A stretch of 64,000 nt of DNA from Rana temporaria (Eukaryota > Chordata > Amphibia > Anura > Ranidae), in assembly GCF_905171775.1 (NCBI RefSeq), contig NC_053492.1, forward strand, positions 279,392,938 through 279,456,937. Reading direction: 5' to 3'. Each line of letters opens with the position of its first letter. Within the stretch, counting starts at the first letter, position 1. The notes under the pieces were generated by a model. The model saw only the letters and a list, made by a program, of their open reading frames with translations. It did no database searches and had not been told where the DNA came from. Of this stretch, positions 45,335 through 56,149 are shown piece after piece. A program made the translations under genes and the position numbers.

Positions 45335-46816
45335 TTGACAATTGGGGATGAGCTTTTATGTTCGGGTCTAACGTGTTCCACTTAAACATTGGCTGTTCGC
45401 TGAACAGCGAACAATTTGGTGTGTTCTATGGGAGAAATCTAAAGTGCTAATTTTAAAGGTTAATATGCAAGTTATTGTCCTACAAAGTATTTAGGGACCT
45501 GGGTCCTGCCCCAGAGGACATGTAACAATCCAAAAAAGTTTTAAAAATACATTTTATTGGAGTAGTGATTTTTATAATGCTTAAAGTGAAACCATAAAAG
45601 TGTGGTGTAATGTAGTGCTTGTTTCCCGTGTTTATAACAGTCTCTGCACAATGACATTTCTAAAGGGGGAAAAAAGTTGTTTTAAACTACTCGTGGCTAT
45701 AATGAATTGTCGGGTCCCGGCAATACAAATAAGTCATTGAAAAATAAAAAAGTGTGGGGGTCCCCCCAAATTCCATTACCAGGCCCTTCCGGTCTGGTAT
45801 GTATATTAAGGGGAACCCTGCGCAAATTTTTTAAAAATGCGTGGGGTTCCCCCCAAAAATCCACACCGGACACTTATCCAAGCACGCAACCTGGCAGGCC
45901 TATGGAAAATGGGGGGATGACGAGAGCGCCCCCCTCCCGAACTGTACAGGGCCTCATCCTCACAACCCTTGCCTGGTGGTTGTGGGGATTATTGGAATCT
46001 GGAAGCCCCATTAACAAATAAGACCCCTTTTACAATGTACCCCTTACCAATTCACATAAAGGGGGCTGGGATCTGGGGGTCCCCTTTGTTAAAGGGGCTT
46101 CCAGATTTCAATAAGCCCCCTGCCCGCAGACCCCCTCAACCCACCGTTCAAGGGTTGTGGGGATGAGTAAAAATAGTGCAGCGCTATTAAACTAAATAGA
46201 AAAATTTTAATACTGTCCAATGTAAACACAACATGTAAAGAGTTCCACAGTGAATCCTGATTCCAAAAATGAAGTCAGATGATGAAGGAAAAAAGGTCAC
46301 GATATAGGGAGAGATTCCTCAAAACGTGATTAGAGTGCTTGCAGGTAGAAGCTGATAATGTGTCCTTATAGTTATTCCTTATCCAAATATACAGGCCGCT
46401 CACCTCAATGACTGGGTCTCTGAATCAACAGGAGACCAAATTTAACTTTCCCCACATGGGCAATATCCAGGAATAAATCTCGACTCCAAACTATCTCTGT
46501 ATAGTCATCAGATAATCATTTGAGGTAGCGATAATTTCTTCCCAAAACACTTGGCAATCCGCAAAAATCAATTGTTCAAACAGTGCTCTTTCATACAAAT
46601 TGATCACATTTATGAAAAAACAGAGAGCACTATATTTGTTCAATTGATTTTTGCATGATTGCGGATTGCCAAGTGTTTTGGGAAGAAATTATCGCTACCT
46701 CAAATGCCCTTGTGGGGAAAGATCATTTGGTCTTCTGTTGATTCGGAGACCCAGTCGTTGAGGGGAGTGTCTTTTTATAGTGCTTCCTTCACCAAATATA
46801 CAGGTCACATTATCAG

Positions 46817-47760
46817 CAGGGCTGTCTTGATAGCATCATGGGCCCTTGGGTAAAGTAATACTCTAAGGCCCCTACAATGGAGACAGTGCAGGTAAACAGA
46901 CATCAAGTAGGTAGGAGACAGACAAACGGAGCTTCCCCTTTTGGGTGGAGCTCCACATTAACTACATGAACAATCATTCTGTACAGCAAAGAAACCGTGT
47001 GAAAATTCTACATGCATAAAGTAACAAAGCTGTCCTGTGCATATAATCTGCTACAATGATGCCCCCCCCCAGCACCATGGCCCCTCTGTGCACCAGATAT
47101 CTCCCCAGCATTCGCACCTCTCTACACCCAAGATATCCCCCCAGCACTCTAACCCCTATACGCCTCAGATATCCCCTCAGCACTCGCACCTCTCTACATT
47201 CCAGATAATCCCCCCAGCACTCTGACCCGTCTACACCCTAGATATTGCCCCCTAGCACTGTAACAAATATACCATAAGATACCCCTTGTATTGTGACCCG
47301 ACTTCATCCCTTCATCCCTGATACTCCCTACACTGTGGCCTCTCTACATGCCTGATACCTCTAGCACTATAGCCACCCCAAGCATTTCTACCCTCTATAC
47401 ACCCCAGATCCCCCCTCAGCATTGTTTTCCTCCATACACCCTTGATATCCCCCAGCACTATTATTCCATCCATGCAGTACCCCCTTTTCCAGTGGAGATA
47501 CAGAGCAAGGTCAAAGCATCACTGGCGCTCTGGCCCTGCCCCTCCCTTTCGGCTGTTAGATATCGTTCTGCACAGCGCGGTGCACTGCTGCCAGCCTGCC
47601 TCCTCTGTTTATCATCACTCTCAGTGCCATCCTGGGGCCCCCAATTTCGGTGCAGCGTGGGCTCAAGGACCAGCTGCTTTATGGAAAGTGGAGGGGCCCC
47701 CCCATGCAGCTGGGGCCCCTGGGCAGTGCCTAGGTGTGCCCTCTCATTAAGACAGCCCTG
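46817..47760. mobile_element. hAT element nested in the large palindromic element
   Basis: Ends are CAGGGCTGTCTTGAT and ATTAAGACAGCCCTG, with the 8-bp duplication ATTATCAG at 46809-46816 and 47761-47768. Its interior holds a ~36-bp minisatellite. It has no transposase. Confidence 0.88.
47056..47485. repeat. ~36-bp degenerate minisatellite
   Basis: About eleven pyrimidine-rich units follow the pattern CCCCAGCACT, variable bases, CTCTACACCC, AGATAT. Unit length drifts around 33-44 bases. It lies entirely within the hAT element 46817-47760. Confidence 0.8.
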
Positions 47761-48443
47761 ATTATCAGCTTTTACCTGCAAGCACTCTGATCACGTTTTG
47801 AGGAATCTCTCCCTATATCGTGACCTTTTTTTCCTTCATCTGACTTCATTTTTGGAATCGGGATTCACTGTGGAACTATTTACATGTTGTGTTTACATTG
47901 GACATTATTATTATTTTTTCTATTTAGTTTAATAGCACTGCACTATCTTTTTTACATGTTTTTTTTTTTTTTTTTTCCCAATTACTTTCATTGACTTGTC
48001 TGTATTGCTGGGACCCAACAATTCATTATAGCCATGAATAGTTTTAATTTACTTTTTTTTTTCTTAAATGCTATTTTGTGCAGAGACTGTTATAAACACT
48101 GGAACATGCACTACTTTACAGGCATACAGGTATGAAATTTAAAGGAATATTTCACTTTTATTTCACTTTAAGCATTATTAAAATCACTGCTCCCGAAAAA
48201 ATGGCTGTTATATTAAAACTTTTTTTTGTTTTGCATTGATGCATGTCCCCTCGGGCAGGACCCAGGTCCCTAAATACTTTTTATGACAACTTGCATATTA
48301 GCCTTTAAAATGTAGTACTTTCGATTTTTTTCGTGTTCGTGTCACTTTAACGGTGTTCTTGTGTTCAAACAAATTGTTTTGCCTGTTGGCATGTTCTGCT
48401 GCGAACCAAACTGGGAGGTGTTCGGCTCATCCCTATTGACAAT

Positions 48444-49279
48444 ACCCCTTGCTATGAAAATTGATCAAGAACTGGTATTCCAAACAAGTAAATTCATGTG
48501 AACAGCAGAAGTTGTGTTCCAGTTAGACCTTAAGTAAAGTGACACTGGGAATGACTTACAGTATGAATGCATTGTTATAATAAACTTTTTCTTAGAAAAT
48601 CTAGATTAGAGTATCACCTGTGTATTACCTTTTCCTATTTTTTCTGTTGGAGGACCTTTAAGGGTTAAGACCCACAGCCAATTGCACCTTTGTTCCCTCT
48701 TTAATCTGGCCATGACATAACAGCTTTTGTTATATTAAAAATATTCTTGCTAAAAGTACATTTTGCCATTTTCTTGTCCTTTTTATTGTGCAATGAAAAC
48801 GGCATGTTCTAGAATCCATAAAATCTATTTTGACCTGCAGTAGCTATTTAACAAAATAGGTTTGTATCTCTCAACTTTTTTCATTAGAAAGTTCTATTCA
48901 GTAAGTTGCTGTGCATTTTTCTGCACTCAGGCTACCTTCATTTTTTGTACTGGTTTTATTTTGGTTTTTATATTCTGAGTTTCACCATGCTGGATATGTA
49001 ACAATAGCAGGAGTAATCGTAAATGTGTGGTAAAATGTTGTTTTAGTGGGGTTCTCTTTGTGTTCAAGGGTTAAAAAAGGAATTCACTTTGCAAAGTCTT
49101 TAATTGTTGGGTTATACTGCCATCTACAAGAGGACTGGATATTGCCAAAAAACTGTAAGCAAGCCCAGGATAATCCCTACAACTACCGGCATACCTACAT
49201 TTTTTGCTAGTGTACTAGAATAATGGATAGCATTTCCTTAGCTATACTGTGTTAAGACTAACCTATTTTTTGCTAGCAC
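48444..49279. other. No gene seen
   Basis: AT-rich, nothing recognised. Confidence 0.5.
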
Positions 49280-49870
49280 TTTTTTCAATCAAGACCTTCT
49301 CTTTAATCAAGATATTCTGTACTAAGGCATAGTGCGAAACGTCAGCTTTTCTTTTGTTGTGCTGTTTTTTGCTGTGGCATGTATTTTGTGATTTTTAATT
49401 AAAGGAGGAGTTTTTTTTGGAGTGCGGCTGTCCCAGCTTTTTTCCTTTATCCTAACCTGCATTTTGATTGCACTGCCTGCACCCTTGGCTCGGACCACAG
49501 GAATCAGATTACCTGGTTCTCTTTGAGCGGTTACCCACTCCCTCAAGATATTCTGTACATTGCTGCTAAAAGTTCTCTCTGATAGTAGGTATCCAGTGTG
49601 GTGGTCTTTCCAGGGCTTGCTTTTGGAGTGACCATCTGGCACTGGGTTCCATAAAGGGTGCTTTTTCAGTACTTTCCAGGCTCGGAACCATTGGCAGTGC
49701 CTCAGTTTTTTTCTATGGATAAAGTTCATGCTGTGTGACTGGTAGCAGATATTATCAGCTGGGTCAAGTGTTGGCTTTTTTTCTTCCTTCAACCTGTAGG
49801 GGGCTGAAAAACGCTACACGTGTGCAGGTTGTGAGACTCGGCACTGTGCTTCTTGGGAATGAGGGCAGAC
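49280..49870. repeat. Probable interspersed repeat
   Basis: GTGCGAAACGTCAGC and AATTAAAGGAGGAG resemble the polyadenylation end of an abundant frog repeat. The minus-strand open frame across it (156 codons) has no recognised similarity and is probably chance. Confidence 0.35.
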
Positions 49871-50018
49871 TGCCCTTCCTCTTTGCCGCGTCATGTGACA
49901 TCTCACATGACAAGAGGGGAAGGAGAACTTGAGCTATGGAATTTTTAATGCCGGAAAAAACCCCATCTGAGTCTCTCTAATCCATGGGACAAAAAAGGCT
50001 GCTATCTTACCATACATA

Positions 50019-51088
50019 TGTAGCGCCTGGGTACTTTATAGTACCGGTGCAAAGTTAAGTTTAGAGGGAGATCAGAGTGTAGTGTAACTCTGATCCAAAT
50101 TGTTATGTGTTAACAGGGTCTCTGTCTCAGCTTGGCTGTGCTGTAGGCTTATTCTGTTGCACTGGGGTGTTCTTCCAACCCCGGTGCTGCAGGTGGCAGC
50201 AGTGGAGTCAAGGTTTGGGTGCTCTTTCCCAGCAGCCAATCAGGAGGGTTTGGCCTCGCTGTGCATGCTGGGGAATGGTATTTGAGGCAGACGCCATTTG
50301 GTTCTGGGTCTTTTTCGAGTGTAGCATCCAACTTTTGGGTGACCACATCACAGCGCCCCGGCATTATGGCCTACCGGGGCGTGCGTGCCATGAGGTGTTC
50401 CTGGTTCTGGGACCATGTTGGCCCGGAGCATCTGAACAGCGACTGGGACCCAGCGAGCGACTGGGTTCCCACCTTTGAGGATCCCAAGCTGTATTGCTGT
50501 TCGGTGGGTAGTCCGTCTGAGGAGTGCCATTGAGAGGCTGGCGGTCCAAAAGGTCCTAGACAAACCACCGGGGATCAAGGTAGCCCGACACTGAAGGATT
50601 GAGCACCTTTCAGTTGGTACCTGGGCGACAAGTTGAAGGAGATCCAGGCGTAATTCATCTAAGGAGGATTATCTCCTTATCTACAAATCAGAGAGGGCTT
50701 GTGGCAGAGGTGTTTCTCTATAGTTCATCAAGGAGGGTCTGTGGCAGGGACTTTATCCTACAAATGTTCGAGTGATACTCTGGCTGCCAGGTCAGTGAGA
50801 GGCCAGTCTGGGTACGCTAAACCCACTCACATAGGAGTGGCACAGAAAAGTGTTGCGCTTGGACTGTTTCCCTACCATCACGCCTGAATCTGCTGTTCTC
50901 CTTTCCTCATCTTTACTTTCCTCACCACAAGTTTGTTTTTACCCGGCTGGGTAATAAAGAGCACCTGTGGACATTCCTATACTTCTACCAAATGCAATAC
51001 GCATCATCCACCCCTAGGAATTCGGGGGAGCCATGAGGTAAATGTGCCACCCAAAACAACCAGCAGCTCCTACGGAGGTAGTGCTACA
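50019..51088 (+). mobile_element. Solo LTR (type B)
   Basis: This 1070-bp unit begins TGTAGCGCCTGG and ends GGTAGTGCTACA. It is flanked by the 4-bp duplication CATA (50015-50018 and 51089-51092). AATAAAG lies at ~50953. It shares short internal motifs with type A, such as CAGCAGCCAAT, which suggests a common superfamily. Confidence 0.82.
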
Positions 51089-51339
51089 CATACAGTTGAG
51101 AAAAATCTGGTCAGTCTGTGCCATGTTATACTTAATCTGCACACAGAGCGTGGCTCAGCCCCACCCCCTGCTCTCTCCTCACAGGCTGTAATTAACAGCA
51201 GCAGGGGCCAATGGCTCCCACTGCTGCCTCCTTGTCCAATGAGGGGAGAGAGTTGAGGGAGCAGCTGCCCTAATCCAATCCAATGCTGTGCCTCCCACAT
51301 TTAGTTCATTACTATCCTACCTACAGCTCTCTGCTCTAT

Positions 51340-52190
51340 CTAAGGTAGGAAAGTAATAGGAGGCAGAGGACACTACTGAAGGGGGTGATGTGAAAGTTGG
51401 CAATACTGTGAAGGTGGCTTGTATATCAAGGTGGCAGAGCACATTACTGTGGGGGGGGGGAAAGATGTACAAGGGGGCAGTGCTGTGGTAGGGTGGTTAT
51501 GTAAAGGGGAGTGGCAATGTTTCTGGGTGTAGTGATGTCGGGGGGATTTGAAGACGGTAGAGCCTACTATGGTAAGGTTTGTGATGAGGGGTTAGTGCTG
51601 TAGTGGGGAAGTGAATGGGGTTCAGCGCAGTAGGAGAGAGATCTTAAAGGGTGGAAGTTCTGTGGGAGTGTGTGAAGGGGGCAGTGCTTGGGGGGGGGGG
51701 GGGGAGTAATGTGAAGAGGGCAGAGAACATGTAAAGGTGGGGCAACGCTGTGGGGGGTGTGAGGGGGCAGTGCTGTGGGGTACATGTGAATGGGGGGGTA
51801 AGGGGAGACAGAGCTGTGGGGGTGATGTGAAGGGGCAGAGGACAGTATTTGTGTGTGTGGTGATTTGAAAGGGGGTTGGCGACACTGCTGTGAATAAAAG
51901 GAGTGTGTGATGTGAAAAGGGTTCACTACACTACTGTGAAGGGGGTGGTGGTGATGTGAAGGGGGCAGAGGACAGTACTGTGTGTCTGTGGGGTGGGAGG
52001 CGGGGGTGGTGATTTTTGCCAACATGGAGTTGTGAAAACACCTGTGAATAAAGGTGTGTGTGATGTGAGGGGGGGCCTGAGAACATTACTTGGGATGATG
52101 GGAAAACAGTGATGTGAAGTGGGGGACTGAGGACACGGATGTAAGAATAGGATAGTGATGGAGGAGGAGAGGGCTATGATGTGAAGGATC
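51340..52190. repeat. G-rich degenerate tandem array
   Basis: It repeats GTGATGTGAAGGGGGCAGAGG and ACTACTGTG with variable spacing, with runs of up to 14 G. The apparent long proline/serine-rich minus-strand frames are products of this repeat. Confidence 0.65.
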
Positions 52191-52339
52191 TGAGTCTTCA
52201 CACAATTCTAATTCTCACCTCTGCTGGAAGAAAAATGTACTGATTGGACCTCCATACATTTAAATTCAACAATAGACTAGACTAGGTGCTGATTTGGGTT
52301 ATTACCAAGGAAATATAGCAGAATAAATTTTGGCCTACA

Positions 52340-52580
52340 TTGAATTAAGATTCCTTATTTGCAAAATTTTAAAACCAAGAACTGGTATTTTTCATTTGTA
52401 TAGCAAAAAAGAAAAAAACCCAGGGGTGACTAAATGCTACCAAAAGAATTCTCACAAAAAAATTCAATTATTTAATTTGGGTACAGTGTTGCATGCCTGA
52501 GTAATTGTCATTCAAAGTGTGACAGTGCTGAAATCATGGCCTGGAAGGAAGAGGGTGAGAGTGTGTATTGAGGTGGTTAA
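52340..52580. mobile_element. Decayed CCACTTAA-family fragment
   Basis: It keeps the order of conserved blocks (GGCCTACATTGAATT, the poly-A region, AATGCTACCAAAAG, ending GAGGTGGTTAAG) but is strongly diverged. Confidence 0.5.
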
Positions 52581-53139
52581 GCAAAAATCCCAGCGGTGCT
52601 CTGAGTCTCACTGTACCATGCAACATACGTAAATATAGTAGATCAAAGTAAGGGCCACTGAGAATGGCTGTATACTTGTGACTTTAAACTTTTACAGCGA
52701 AATAGGGACCCCCAAACAACGCTTTTCACAGATGAAATATTTTCTGCTTCTTCTGGAGTATTTTATTTCTTTTTTCTTTTTAGGCTTTGTTTGCATCTAG
52801 GTGTTTTTGGGTGTTTTTTTCTGCTCCAAGCCTCGGCTCTAAAAACACCCAAGACAAATCACATGTTCACATCTGAGTGTTCTGTCACCTAAAGCAAAAC
52901 ACCTGTTAAAGTACATGAGCTTCTTTTTGGGCAGATTACAGGTGTTCTACAATGGTGACATTTTAACCTTGAAAAGCAGTAAAAAGCCTGTACAAAAACC
53001 CTACTAAACTCTGCAAAAACGCTACAAAAACCGCCCTGAATTAATGACTGAAGAAAACGCCTTTATATGATATTTAACGCAATACTTGTGATCTACTGAA
53101 TTCTCCTTCCAGTAATACTCCTGAAGAGGCAGAAAATGC

Positions 53140-53396
53140 TAAGAGCCAGTTAACACCAGGCGCAGTTCTGTGTGCATTTTTCTGCACAAAATGCATGCAC
53201 AGTGTTTTCCATGTATTCCAATGGCTCTAGTTCACACCATGCAGTCAGTTTCTGCACCGGAAACTGTGACTGCATTGTGTGAACTAGAGCCAACTAGAAA
53301 AATTGGAATACATGGAAAACACTGTGCATGCATTTTTAGTGCAGAAATAATGCACACAACTGTATGGAACTGCGTCTGGTGTGAACTGGCCATTAA
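53140..53396. mobile_element. Small palindromic MITE, longer relative
   Basis: It shares both ends and the block AATACATGGAAAACACTG with 24890-25030, with a duplicated palindromic centre around 53250. Confidence 0.75.
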
Positions 53397-54486
53397 AATG
53401 TTAAACATGTCAGGTTTGGTGATCCCTAGCTTGCTGAGAAACAAATAGTATGTACTAGGACTTGCAAATAAATGGCCATTCTCTGACTCTCTGCATCACA
53501 AATCCTATAGAGCAATAATTAATAATGGCATACACACCTAATAAAAATACACAATAATTGTGACTTTTGTTTGTATTAAAGATTATTTCTGGATACAAAC
53601 TAAAGCTATAGTAATATCAAATCCTAAAACGGCAGCCACAAAGTCAGTGGTTCAATGCGGAAAGTCACGATTGTTTGGGGGGGGGGGGGGGGAGACACAC
53701 TTAATATACTTGACTGAATGATTACATAAAAAGCGCAGATTGATCAATGCAGTTCCAGGAACTCTTTAGTTGCTGAGAACTTTTCTGCTCTAGCTCATTT
53801 TTTATTTTAAAATAAATGGGTTAAGCCATGCTGGAACAGTGTTTTTTTTTTTTTGTTTTGTTTTTTATGGTAGACTGGATACCTTAACTTCATGAAAAAC
53901 ATTTAAAGTTTTTTAACTCCACGTATTGTTAAATTACTCTAAAAATAGTTTATTATTTTAAGTGTCTTAGTGGTAGTTGACCATCAGAAGCTCATTTTAT
54001 TTTGCATGTTAAAAATTAGGCAAGCATTAATTTGATACATGTTACATTAGTAATTTCCAAAAATGAGGTCATGTTCTGCATTTCAGAATAGTGGGTGAAA
54101 ATGTATGATTTATTATGTTCATGTGGCCAGTCAACTATGAATCCTGTATTATAGTATGTTGGTTAGGAACAGAGTATTCAAGCATTAGGGAGAAAATACT
54201 GTCTTAAACATGGTTAACATAAGTAAAACGGTTAAAAACCAAGACACGGGGTATCTATAGGATAAAAAAAATTAAATAGGTTATTGGCATGGTTTACTAC
54301 AATGGACATTTGTTCTTTAAGGGTAGAGATTGCACTGGATTGACTCGGTCAGTCACTGCTTTTAGATATGAAAAAGTGTGGGCAGGTGGGAATGGTTATA
54401 CTTCCAGAGATTAATGTCTGGCTTTTGGGGAAGGGACTGCAACCTTGGTGTACGGACTGATGATTCTGCATGCAATCGAGAAAAAT
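53397..54486. other. No gene seen
   Basis: A 15-G run at ~53678 and T runs; otherwise nothing recognised. Confidence 0.5.
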
Positions 54487-55388
54487 GGGTGTAAAGGAAT
54501 GCCCAGTGTCCAGTAGATGTAGGTATAAAAATGTTTTATTATAAGTGATACTAAAGTGTGTGTTTTTAATGGAAAAAAGTTACACTGGCCTCCTCTGTGC
54601 AGTGGTTTTTGCACAGGGCAGCCCGGATCCTCCTCTTGAGTCCCTCTTCTGTGCTCCTGACCCCTCTCTCCTGTTGAATGCTCCCACAGCAAGCAGCTTG
54701 CTATAGGGGCACCTGAGCTGAGCCGCAGTTCCCTGTGTCCATTCAAACACAGCCGTGGCCCCTGCCTCTTTCTCTCCTTATTGGCTATCAGACTTTAATT
54801 GATAGCAGTGGGAGACAATGGCACCACACTGCTGTCTTGGCCAATGAGGAGGGGAGTCCTGGACAGCTGAGTCTCTTGTGCAACTTTGCTGGGTTTAGAT
54901 GGACCTCAAGTATTAGGGGGGCTGAGGGGACTGCTACACAATGTTTTTTCTTCTTCTTCTTTTTTTTTTTCAAATGTATTAAGATAAAAAAACACCTGCC
55001 TTTACAACCACTTTAAGAGGAACAACAATAAGATAAACCCAGTGTGTTTTGGGGGAACAATGACTCCACCTTCCTCAGGGCTGTTTCTGAATGCTACAGG
55101 GAATGGATCTTGATTGGGTCTGTCTGTAAAGCATAGATCAGACTGATTGGTATCCAGGTGTTGGATGCAGTCTTTGAAGTTACAGCAGGCACCTAGATGC
55201 CAATCTGTCCAATATATGCTTCACAGACCCAATCAGGATTCTTTCCCAGTAGCATTCAGCAGCAGTCCTGAGGAAGGGCGAGACCTTGTTTCCCAAAAAT
55301 GTGTTGGCTTTATCTTGTTTTTACTCTTGATAAAACGTTTTTATGCCTACATCTACTGGACACTGGGCCACTCCTTTACACCAAAATT
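54487..55388. repeat. Inverted repeat pair flanking an interspersed repeat
   Basis: CCAGTGTCCAGTAGATGTAG at ~54503 is inverted at ~55348 (CTACATCTACTGGACACTGG), with ATAAAAATGTTTTATTA/TAAAACGTTTTTATGC continuing the arms. The arms are ~55 bases, about 840 bases apart. Confidence 0.7.
54570..55018 (+). repeat. Interspersed repeat, TACCTGCTCTGTGCA family, copy 4
   Basis: It has the GCACAGGGCAGCCCGGATCC block, CCCACAGCAAGCAGCTTGCT, and the 3' end TTTACAACCACTTTAAG. It lies between the inverted arms at 54487-54545 and 55329-55388. Confidence 0.65.
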
Positions 55389-55713
55389 TCTCAATTTACA
55401 ATGGTCATTTTGGCATGGGTCTTTACGGTCCATACACAAGGTGTATGGACTGCAAATGTTTTTGATGTTCTAGAATTGGGTAAAGCTCAGCTTGATGGTG
55501 GCCTGTTACTGAATAATCAGTGCATCTGCAATACCATAAGTTCTAATGTGCAATAGAAACTCTGCGCATGTATGGGAGTTCTATCAATGTTGGCTATCCA
55601 GTGGATGAAGAAAAAAGGCTTCAAGTGGGGAAGAAGCCTCAGAAGTTGGCAGCAGTGGCTATTGTAGAGCTGTCATTGCTGAAGTAAGGCAAACTCAAAG
55701 ATATGTTTGCCAT

Positions 55714-55968
55714 TAGGGATGAGTTCAAGGTTTTTTTTTTTTTTTTTTTCATTATAACTGTAGCAAGTACTACAGCAAGAGTGACATTTACAAAGAAACA
55801 TTTTGTTTTAATTGCCAAACTAATTGTATTACTGCGGTCCTCCAAAAAACATAACAGACCCTGGATAGGACTGTGCTTTTGTTTTTAAAACTAAGAAGCT
55901 GGGGTCCAGGTTCAGAAGTTTACTGAACCCTGCTCAAACTAAACCCAGGGCAGTTTGGCTCATCCCTG
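55714..55968. mobile_element. Short hAT-type element
   Basis: Ends are TAGGGATGAG and GGCTCATCCCTG, the same ends as the element at 45343-48435. Flanks TTTGCCAT and TTTACCAT form an 8-bp duplication with one mismatch. Confidence 0.72.
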
Positions 55969-56149
55969 TTTACCATGATAGCCAAGAAGGAAGAACATAC
56001 TGTCGCTTAGACGAGTGCTCCTACCACAGACCTCAGATATGCTCTAAGTGATATGAAATTTATTGTAGGGAAAAGTACGTTTACAGTATGCACCTTGGGC
56101 TGTAATTTCATTGCTCTCATGTGTTAAATGATATACAGATGTGGAAAAA

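Larger units (their letters stand above)
45343..48435. mobile_element. Large palindromic hAT-type element with nested insertion
   Basis: Ends are TGGGGATGAGC and GGCTCATCCCTA, flanked by the 8-bp duplication TTGACAAT (45335-45342 and 48436-48443). Outer inverted arms are ~45343-45770 and ~47965-48435. A second palindrome has arms ~46165-46590 and ~46620-46816 plus 47761-47960, broken only by the element at 46817-47760. A GC-rich unpaired stretch lies at ~45760-46150. No transposase frame was found. Confidence 0.8.

Noticed and set aside
47056..47485. Possible CRISPR-like spaced repeats
   Set aside because: Units are contiguous and diverged, without constant repeats and unique spacers, and the setting is eukaryotic.
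49322..49792. 156-codon minus-strand open frame
   Set aside because: It overlaps a probable interspersed repeat end and has no recognised motif; probably chance.
51567..52025. 152-codon proline/serine/histidine-rich minus-strand frame
   Set aside because: It is a direct product of the G-rich tandem array.
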